Position numbers and translations under genes: made by a program. From positions 3,317,501 to 3,381,500 of the forward strand of contig NZ_CP081966.1 in NCBI RefSeq assembly GCF_019823065.1: DNA of 64,000 bases, written 5' to 3'. The notes beneath the pieces were generated by a model. That model was not told the DNA's origin and did not search any database. It was given only the letters and a program-made list of their open reading frames with translations. Each line of letters starts with the position of its first letter. Position 1 is the first letter of the stretch. The DNA is from Pseudomonas mosselii. GTDB lineage: Bacteria; Pseudomonadota; Gammaproteobacteria; Pseudomonadales; Pseudomonadaceae. This document shows, one piece after another, positions 58,203 through 64,000 of the stretch.

Positions 58203-58646
58203 GTGGGGAAACCAGAAAAAGGCAAGATCTGTCACCTCCTGCTGCTCGGTTGCGCGTTGGGGTCCAGCTTCAGCCTGCCTGTCCAGGCAGACAACGGCAT
58301 CGTCGTGATCACTCGCGAGGTGCAGACCCGCAGTGCGATCCGCGCGCCCATGATCCCCGACCCGAATCCAGTCACCGTCAACACTAACCCGTCCGCGCAC
58401 ATTCTCAGGCAGACCAGTGAGCTGAGCGATGGCGACTTCGCCGGCATCACCAGCGGTGCAGGGATCAACTCGCTGATCACCCAGCAGACCAATACCATCG
58501 GCGCCAACATCGGCAACCAGACCCAGTTGCCCAACATCGCCGGCGGACGTGGCTCGGGCTCGGGCGGCAACGGTATCGCCAACATGGTCAATTCGAACGT
58601 CCAGCAAGGCCTGGGCGCCCTGAAGATCCTCAACGGGGGCCAGTAA
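58203..58646 (+). CDS. fapA: FapA-like protein of the functional amyloid operon
   Basis: This 147-residue protein starts at GTG with a signal peptide (to about PVQA). The mature part is low in charge and ends GIANMVNSNVQQGLGALKILNGGQ, a closing helix typical of FapA. FapA is thought to be a periplasmic chaperone that controls which Fap subunit dominates in the fibre. Assignment rests mainly on position before fapB and on the complete operon order behind it. One base separates its stop from fapB. Confidence 0.75.
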   Translation: MGKPEKGKICHLLLLGCALGSSFSLPVQADNGIVVITREVQTRSAIRAPMIPDPNPVTVNTNPSAHILRQTSELSDGDFAGITSGAGINSLITQQTNTIGANIGNQTQLPNIAGGRGSGSGGNGIANMVNSNVQQGLGALKILNGGQ

Positions 58647-58647
58647 C

Positions 58648-59220
58648 ATGAGGCATTCGCTGCTGATCCTGGCCACGCTGTGCAGTGCTTCGGCCTTCGC
58701 CCAATCCCCCGTGATCAACAACGCCACCATTGACAGCTCGGGCGCGCAATACCAAGGCAACCTTGGGGTCAACCAGGCGGCCGGCGACCAACAGCAACAG
58801 GTCAACGCCCGGGCCATCGCCATTGGCCACGACGCCAACGCCAGCACGCAGATCCGCCAGCGCCTGCGCACCCAGGTCGATCCTTCGATGGACGCGCAGT
58901 CCAGCATCCAGGGCACGGCCTTCAGTCACGGCAACGGCATCCTCGGTGTCAACCAGAGCGCCGGCGCCAGCAACCAACAAGCCAACGCACTGCGCATCAG
59001 CGTCAGTGCCCAGCCGCAAAGCATCGACGACAGCGTCCTTCTGCAACAGAACGTGGCGCTGATCAACAACTCGGATCCAACTGCCCAGACACCCGGCCAT
59101 CGCCAGGTCAGCATCAGCGACCAGGCATTCACCGGTAGCCGTGGCGTGGTGCAGTTGAATCAGAGTGCAGGGGTGGGAAACCGAACGGCCAACACCCTGA
59201 GCATCCGGGTCGCGGATTGA
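58648..59220 (+). CDS. fapB: FapB-like minor amyloid subunit (nucleator)
   Basis: The 190-residue protein has a signal peptide (to about SAFA) and three imperfect amyloid repeats rich in Asn/Gln/Gly/Ala: NLGVNQAAGDQQQQVNARAI, ILGVNQSAGASNQQANALRI and VVQLNQSAGVGNRTANTLSI. FapB seeds the fibre made of FapC. In a normal operon fapC follows at about 60 bp. Here a 1.3-kb ISL3-family element intervenes, so FapB and FapC supply may be uncoupled. Confidence 0.82.
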   Translation: MRHSLLILATLCSASAFAQSPVINNATIDSSGAQYQGNLGVNQAAGDQQQQVNARAIAIGHDANASTQIRQRLRTQVDPSMDAQSSIQGTAFSHGNGILGVNQSAGASNQQANALRISVSAQPQSIDDSVLLQQNVALINNSDPTAQTPGHRQVSISDQAFTGSRGVVQLNQSAGVGNRTANTLSIRVAD

Positions 59221-59257
59221 CCCAAACAGGTAACAACAACACTTAACCTAAAATAAA

Positions 59258-60562
59258 GGTTCTTCGCGGAGTCTGGGGGAAGAGCGAGTTGACAGTCAGG
59301 GAAGCAGGTAAATTGGCAGTCGCCAAACACACCCTTCACCTGTCCCTGCTGTCGCCGTGCATCCTATTGATCTTGCCGCTTTCTGGCCAGGCTACGACGC
59401 CGTTACCTGTCGCCCATCTACCGATAACACCCTCCTCATTGAGCTTGAACCTCAAGCCGGCTCTCTTCCTAAGTGCGGGCGTTGTGGCCAGTTCAGCCCG
59501 TTGATTCACGATCGCCGGATTCGTCTGGTGCGTGATCGTGATCTGTTCGATCAGCGCGTCCTGCTTCAACTACCAGTGCGCCGAGTCGATTGCCTGAGTT
59601 GTGGGCGGGTGACCGAGCGGATCGACTGGTTGGAGCCAGCATCTCGGCTGACCCAGCGGTTACGGATATGGCTCGAAAGCTTGCTGCGGCTGCTGCCGAT
59701 CAGCCACGTCAGCCAGCTCACCGGCCTGCATTGGCACACCCTCAAAACGCTCGATAAACGACGCCTTCAAGCCGAGGTAGGCAACTTCGATTCAACCGGT
59801 GTCCGCCGCCTGGTGATGGACGAGTTCGCCCTGCACAAAGGGCATCGCTATGCCACGGTCATCATGGATGCCGAGCGAACGCGGGTATTGTGGGTCGGCC
59901 ACGGCAACAGCCGCGAGGCGGTCCGCCCGTTCTTTGAATTGCTCGGCAAGCACTGCCAGCAGATAGAGGCGGTGGCCATGGACATGAACACGGCTTTTGA
60001 TTTGGAGGTGAAGAAGCATTGCCCGCAAGCCGAAGTGGTGTACGACCTGTTTCACGTCGTCGCGCGCTACGGTCGGGATGTGATCGACCGTATCCGGGTT
60101 GACCAGGCCAACCTCCTGCGCGAAGACAAGCCGGCACGAAAGGCGGTCAAGCAAAGCCGCTGGCTGCTGCTGCGCAATCGCAACAACCTGAAGGACGGAC
60201 AAGCCGTGCAGCTTCAAGAACTACTCGCGGCCAACCAGCCGCTGGCTACGGTCTATGTCCTCAAGGATGCGCTGAAGGATGTCTGGTTCGCCCCCAGCGT
60301 ACGAGAGGGCTGGCGCCGCTGGCGAACCTGGTTGCGGCACGCCCGGGACAGCGGCCTCGCGCCGCTACAGCGCTTCGCTCGCAACCTGCGCAAATACGCC
60401 CGAGGCATCCTCGCCAGTGCCAACTTCCATATGCATACCAGCGTCCTTGAGGGCGTCAACAACCGCATCAAGGTGATCAAGCGTATGGCCTATGGTTTTC
60501 GGGACTCGGAATACTTTTTCCTGAAAATCAAGGCTGCCTTCCCCGGGAAAGCGCGATGAACC
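59258..60562. mobile_element. Complete ISL3-family insertion sequence
   Basis: The element of 1,305 bp has inverted ends (GGTTCTTCGCGGAGTCTGGG on the left, GGTTCATCGCGCTTTCCCGG read from the right). It is flanked by a perfect 8-bp target duplication AAAATAAA (59250-59257 and 60563-60570), the size expected for ISL3. The insertion lies in the fapB-fapC gap and leaves the fapC ribosome site (ACGGAG at 60573) intact. Both target copies and the transposase are unbroken, suggesting a recent event. Confidence 0.95.
59357..60559 (+). CDS. ISL3 family transposase
   Basis: This is a 400-residue protein from GTG. The N-terminal zinc ribbon (KCGRCG and CLSCG), helix-turn-helix region (LPISHVSQLTGLHWHTLKTLDKRRL) and DDE catalytic core (LVMDEFALHKGHRYATVIMDAE, AMDMNTAFD, VLEGVNNRIKVIKRMAYGFRDSEYFFLKI) are intact. 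It reads in the same direction as the fap genes, so transcripts from it might enter fapC. Confidence 0.95.
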   Translation: MHPIDLAAFWPGYDAVTCRPSTDNTLLIELEPQAGSLPKCGRCGQFSPLIHDRRIRLVRDRDLFDQRVLLQLPVRRVDCLSCGRVTERIDWLEPASRLTQRLRIWLESLLRLLPISHVSQLTGLHWHTLKTLDKRRLQAEVGNFDSTGVRRLVMDEFALHKGHRYATVIMDAERTRVLWVGHGNSREAVRPFFELLGKHCQQIEAVAMDMNTAFDLEVKKHCPQAEVVYDLFHVVARYGRDVIDRIRVDQANLLREDKPARKAVKQSRWLLLRNRNNLKDGQAVQLQELLAANQPLATVYVLKDALKDVWFAPSVREGWRRWRTWLRHARDSGLAPLQRFARNLRKYARGILASANFHMHTSVLEGVNNRIKVIKRMAYGFRDSEYFFLKIKAAFPGKAR

Positions 60563-60585
60563 AAAATAAAGTACGGAGAACCACC

Positions 60586-61899
60586 ATGAAACCCTCGATG
60601 GCACTCAAGCCTCTGGTTTTCGCAATTGCTGCGATCATGGCTGTGGCTGTACAAGCTGGGCAGAATGATCCGCGTGGCCATGGACACAATAATGGCCACG
60701 GCCACAACAACGGTCATCACACCCCTCCTCCTACCAAGATCCCGGTGTATGCAACCGCCAATGCCTGGGACAAGCAAAGCAGCACCAACAACCGCATCAA
60801 CAATGAAGGCACCGTGAACGAAGCCGAAATGAGCAGCTCGGCTTCCGGCACCAGCGGCAACGTCGGTGTCAACGTGGCAGCCGGCGCCGGCAACCAGCAG
60901 GACAACGCCGCCGCCATCGCCAATGCCGGTGCCGACTCGAGCCTGGACAACAGCTTCGTGTTCGGCTCCGCCTCGGCCACCGCCGACGTGCGTCAGTACA
61001 GCAACAACAACAAGGTCAACAACTACGGTGTCACCAACTCCGGCGTCATGAGCGGCTCGGGCAACAACGGCAGCGGCAACATGGGCATCAACATTGCCGG
61101 TGGCGACCTGAACCAGCAGAAAAACACCATGGCCATTGCCAACTCCAATGCGCCCCTGGGTAACGCCACCGCCACCGCCTCCGCCGACCAGAACGGCCCT
61201 GGCCTGGTCGTGAACAACCAAGCCGATCGCACCTACCGGGTCGATACGCTCACCTTCACCACCACGAAAAGTGGCAGCGCCTCCCACAACAAGGACTCCA
61301 GCTACAGCAAGGAAGGCAGCTCCTCGTCGAGCTGGGAGGCCGCCGGTGCCAACAGCTGGAGCGCCAGTGGCTCGAAGAGCTCGAACGCCAGCGGTTCGCG
61401 GAGCCATGAGTCGAGCTCCTCGGCCAGTGGTTCTCTGAGCGCTTCGCTGGATGCCTCGGCAAGCGGCAGTGTGACCCACTCCACCGACTATGGCCGCCAC
61501 GAGCGCAGCCGCACCGACTCGTTCGATGCGTCGCTGAACGCCTCGATCGACGCTTCGTATGACAAGTCGCACGAGAAGTCTTCCAGCTCCTCGTTCGAGA
61601 AGGCTTACGACTCTTCGTTCGAGAAGGCCTACGACTCTTCGTACGAAAAATCGGGTAGCAATGCCTCCGAGTACGCCAAATCCGGCTCGAAGAGCTTCAG
61701 CGAGTCCAGCTCGTACGACCTGAGCAACACCGTGTCCTTCCAGGTGCTGACGCCTACTGGCTGGGCCAACCCTGTAACCAACACCGCCACCCTGAGTGGC
61801 TCGGTGAATGGCGGCAGCGGCAACCTCGGTGTCAACGTGGCAGCCGGTGTGGGCAACCAGCAGAGCAACTCGCTGGCCATCTCCAACACCTCGTTCTGA
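60586..61899 (+). CDS. fapC: FapC-like major amyloid subunit with long Ser-rich linker
   Basis: This 437-residue protein has a signal peptide (to about VQAG) and a His/Asn segment (HGHNNGHGHNNGHH). It carries three amyloid repeats with the core GNVGVNVAAGAGNQQDN (about 91-107), GNMGINIAGGDLNQQKN (about 164-180) and GNLGVNVAAGVGNQQSN (last 26 residues). Between repeats two and three lies a serine-rich linker of about 150 residues with FEKAYDSS and YEKS motifs. It has no cysteine, while the C-x-x-C pair is described for other FapC proteins. The start at 60586 is after the IS end; an in-frame upstream codon lies inside the IS. Confidence 0.82.
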   Translation: MKPSMALKPLVFAIAAIMAVAVQAGQNDPRGHGHNNGHGHNNGHHTPPPTKIPVYATANAWDKQSSTNNRINNEGTVNEAEMSSSASGTSGNVGVNVAAGAGNQQDNAAAIANAGADSSLDNSFVFGSASATADVRQYSNNNKVNNYGVTNSGVMSGSGNNGSGNMGINIAGGDLNQQKNTMAIANSNAPLGNATATASADQNGPGLVVNNQADRTYRVDTLTFTTTKSGSASHNKDSSYSKEGSSSSSWEAAGANSWSASGSKSSNASGSRSHESSSSASGSLSASLDASASGSVTHSTDYGRHERSRTDSFDASLNASIDASYDKSHEKSSSSSFEKAYDSSFEKAYDSSYEKSGSNASEYAKSGSKSFSESSSYDLSNTVSFQVLTPTGWANPVTNTATLSGSVNGGSGNLGVNVAAGVGNQQSNSLAISNTSF

Positions 61900-61914
61900 C
61901 AGCTGTGACCTTGA

Positions 61915-61936
61915 GGCCCCCTTCGGGGGGCCTTTT
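61915..61936 (+). terminator. Intrinsic terminator/attenuator between fapC and fapD
   Basis: GGCCCCC-TTCG-GGGGGCC followed by TTTT lies 16 bp after the fapC stop. A partial stop here would make fapC mRNA more abundant than fapD-F mRNA, as suits a major fibre subunit versus export and processing factors. Confidence 0.8.
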
Positions 61937-61962
61937 CCTCAACAGGATCGGGGGGAACGACC

Positions 61963-62643
61963 ATGCGTATGATCGCCTTGGCGTTTTTGCTGTGCATGGC
62001 CAGTTACAGCGAAGCGGCGCAGATGCCGCTTTCGGTTTTGCCGGGGGGCGCGGTGATCTACAAGCCCATCCAAAGCATCCGCGAGCGCAAGTTCGCCGAC
62101 CTGGTGCAACAGAAGACCGATTTCAGTTGCGGCGCCGCGGCGCTGGCAACCATCCTGCGCCAGGCCTACTGGCTGGACGTGGACGAACACACGATCATCG
62201 AGGGCATGCTGGCCCACGCCGACCAGGACCTGGTCAAGGTCCAGGGTTTCTCGATGCTCGACATGAAACGCTACGTGGAAAGCCTCGGCATGCGTGCCCG
62301 CGGCTACCGGGTCGCCGCCGACACCCTGAGCAGCGTGCGCATCCCCGTGGTGGTGTTGATGGACATCCGTGGCTACAAGCACTTCGTGGTCATGCAACGG
62401 GTCGACAAGGGCTGGGTCTACATCGGTGACCCGGTGCTCGGCCACAAACGCTACAAGGTCGAAGACTTCCTCAAGGGCTGGAACGGCATCATCTTCGCCG
62501 TGATCGGCCAGGGCTACGACAAGACCAATGCCTTGCTCGACCCGCCCCTGCCACTGAGCGCCAAGGATCGCATCAATTCCTTCACCCCGGTCAAGGACGC
62601 CGAACTGATGGACTTCGGCTTCATTCGCAGCGACTTCTTCTAA
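61963..62643 (+). CDS. fapD: FapD-like C39 family peptidase
   Basis: This 226-residue protein has a signal peptide (to about YSEA) and a C39-type cysteine peptidase domain: Gln50 and Cys56 in QQKTDFSCGAAALATIL, His140 in YKHFVVM and Asp156 in YIGDPVLG. FapD is the periplasmic protease of the Fap system, thought to process or police subunits. All catalytic residues are present. The domain is built like the CdiA tip in this window. Confidence 0.88.
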   Translation: MRMIALAFLLCMASYSEAAQMPLSVLPGGAVIYKPIQSIRERKFADLVQQKTDFSCGAAALATILRQAYWLDVDEHTIIEGMLAHADQDLVKVQGFSMLDMKRYVESLGMRARGYRVAADTLSSVRIPVVVLMDIRGYKHFVVMQRVDKGWVYIGDPVLGHKRYKVEDFLKGWNGIIFAVIGQGYDKTNALLDPPLPLSAKDRINSFTPVKDAELMDFGFIRSDFF

Positions 62644-62676
62644 CGATAATCGAGCGCAACGCGTCGGGAGCATCCC

Positions 62677-63414
62677 ATGAAGACTGCAGCCTGGCTTACC
62701 CTGATCTGCCTGGCCACCGCCTTGCCCATCCAGGCAGAGACGTTCAAGCCCATTGAACTGAAGGATCAGGAGTTGGCGAACCTGCGCGGTCGCTATGTGT
62801 TGCCAGGGCGCATCATCAGCTTCGGCGTGGTGATGACCAGCACTTGGCAGAACGCCAACGGCGATGTCATCGGCGCCAGGACCTCGATGCAGGTGCAACA
62901 GTCGACCATCAAGCCGCAGTTCTATGTGTCCATGATCGACGAGAAAGGCACCGGCTCGTCCAGCGCCAAGGGCACCGGCACCATTACCGGTGGCGCAGGC
63001 CTGAACACCACCGTCGGCGTAACTCAGGTCGTGCGCGCGGCCGGGGACAACAACACGGCCAACAACAACGTCGACATCAGCGTCACCAAGGCCAACCAGG
63101 TGCCCGAAACGCCGCAGCAAGGCCAACTGCTTGCCGCCGGTTCCACACTGGTCGGCAGCAACGCTGCCGGCTCCCTGAGCGTCTCTGCGAGCGGAACGGG
63201 CGTGCAGCTGAACGTGGTGGCCAACAACAACCAGGGCAGCACCCTGCAGCAGATCGCCCAAGGCGGCTTGATGCAAAACGCCACGCTGCTCGGCAGCGGC
63301 AACCAGGTCAGCAACCTCACCTCGCTGAACGTCGTGCTGCGCGACCATGTGCCCGCCGCCGCGCTGAACGGCAATCTTGACCAGCTCAAAGGTCTTCGCG
63401 CACTCGGATACTGA
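62677..63414 (+). CDS. fapE: FapE-like protein
   Basis: The 245-residue protein has a signal peptide (to about PIQA). An N-terminal block LKDQELANLRGRYVLPGRIISFGVVMTSTWQNANG is followed by Gly/Asn/Thr-rich stretches that partly resemble amyloid repeats (VVRAAGDNNTANNNVDISV, VVANNNQGSTLQQIAQGG). FapE is a minor extracellular component of unknown exact role. It lies 33 bp after fapD and 45 bp before fapF. Confidence 0.8.
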   Translation: MKTAAWLTLICLATALPIQAETFKPIELKDQELANLRGRYVLPGRIISFGVVMTSTWQNANGDVIGARTSMQVQQSTIKPQFYVSMIDEKGTGSSSAKGTGTITGGAGLNTTVGVTQVVRAAGDNNTANNNVDISVTKANQVPETPQQGQLLAAGSTLVGSNAAGSLSVSASGTGVQLNVVANNNQGSTLQQIAQGGLMQNATLLGSGNQVSNLTSLNVVLRDHVPAAALNGNLDQLKGLRALGY

Positions 63415-63459
63415 TCTACGCTGAGTCTCATCTTTGTAGTCAGAAGGGACGGCTAACCC

Positions 63460-64000
63460 ATGCAACGATCGTTGACGTTCAGAGCTGTAGTTTGTTTGAG
63501 TACATTGGCCCCTGCGACAATGCTTTACGCAGCTCCGGACCCTCAGGTCGAGGCACTGAAGCAAGAACTGCGCGAGCTGAAACAACGTTACGAAGCCCAG
63601 CAGAATGCCTTGATGGTGCTTGAGCAGCGCGTCCGTCAAGTCGAGGAAACCCCGGCGGCACCCCCGCCCAAGCGACTGACCAAGTCACCCTCGACACCGG
63701 CCAAAGGCGCGCAGACCGTGGCTTCCGGTGCTCCGGGGAGCAGTGGCAGCTCCTACGGCCAGTCGCTCAAGGATGATTCGGAGCCCGCGCAAAGCGTTTC
63801 CAACCTGTATGACGAGGCCAGTGGATTCTTCGGTGGCGGCAAGTTCAGCGTCGAGACCGGGATTACCTACACGCACTACGATACCCGTGCGCTGACGCTC
63901 AATGGTTTCCTCGCCCTCGACTCGATCTTCCTCGGCAACATCAACCTCGACCGGATCAAGGCGGACAACTGGACCCTGGACCTGACCGCCCGCTACAACA
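63460..64000 (+). CDS. fapF: FapF-like amyloid export channel (cut by window end)
   Basis: The first 180 residues have a signal peptide (to about MLYA) and an N-terminal coiled coil ([35 protein letters not shown]). A Pro/Ser linker and the first barrel strands follow ([39 protein letters not shown]). This matches FapF, a trimeric outer-membrane pore gated by its coiled coil that secretes Fap subunits. The frame is open at position 64000. AGAAGGGA lies upstream of the ATG. Confidence 0.85.
   Translation, partial: MQRSLTFRAVVCLSTLAPATMLYAAPDPQVEALKQELRELKQRYEAQQNALMVLEQRVRQVEETPAAPPPKRLTKSPSTPAKGAQTVASGAPGSSGSSYGQSLKDDSEPAQSVSNLYDEASGFFGGGKFSVETGITYTHYDTRALTLNGFLALDSIFLGNINLDRIKADNWTLDLTARYN

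Overview
The window is a high-GC chromosomal segment that looks like a member of the Pseudomonas putida group. The basis is the mix of families: a 4-hydroxyphenylpyruvate dioxygenase gene, a lexA2-imuA-imuB-dnaE2 cassette, a Fap functional-amyloid operon, DUF3077 and DUF6124 genes, and palindromes built on GCGGGGCAAGCCCGCTCCCA. No tRNA, rRNA or CRISPR array was seen.

Layout. Positions 1-14.7 kb hold ordinary metabolic and regulatory genes: a TPR protein, a PAS hybrid histidine kinase, a cytosine-deaminase-like enzyme, a DJ-1/PfpI protein, hpd, a CSS-motif EAL phosphodiesterase, rarD, a TerC/CBS membrane protein, a LysE exporter, AraC and XRE-cupin regulators, a class II aldolase, a DapA-like lyase and kptA. 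Positions 14.7-22.6 kb are an accessory region. It holds a row of small immunity-type genes, two orphan toxin tails, an IS4-family element whose end is hit by an IS5-family element, two MITE-like repeats, and a broken second copy of the kptA/DUF3077 junction. Positions 22.6-38.1 kb carry a contact-dependent inhibition (CDI) locus in the order cdiB-cdiA-cdiI. The 4,562-codon cdiA ends in a C39/papain-like cysteine-protease-type toxin domain but has an in-frame amber codon at codon 106.

Positions 38.3-43.1 kb carry a short-chain fatty-acid/acetoacetate module (two CoA-transferase subunits and an AtoE transporter) with a divergent LysR regulator and an aldo/keto reductase. Positions 43.1-48.9 kb are the SOS mutagenesis operon lexA2-imuA-imuB-dnaE2 with a LexA2-type box. 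Positions 48.9-52.0 kb hold an unusual membrane operon: a thioesterase, a polytopic membrane protein, and a membrane-anchored protein whose core aligns with lipoxygenases. Positions 52.2-57.9 kb hold a second thioesterase, a HAD phosphatase, DUF1294, uppP, a chemoreceptor, pnuC and a NadR-like kinase.

Positions 58.2-64.0 kb are the fap operon (fapA to fapF, the last cut by the window end). A complete ISL3-family element with an 8-bp target duplication sits between fapB and fapC.

The CDI region is the most informative. The cognate cysteine-protease-type toxin and immunity pair sits at the cdiA 3' end. Beyond it lie at least six more immunity-type genes, two of them directly preceded by remnants of toxin C-termini. 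This is the pattern expected when a cdiA changes its toxin tip over time and keeps old immunities. The duplicated kptA/DUF3077 flank suggests that part of the locus came from a related strain by recombination. The most unusual single gene is the lipoxygenase-like membrane protein at 48936-50534.
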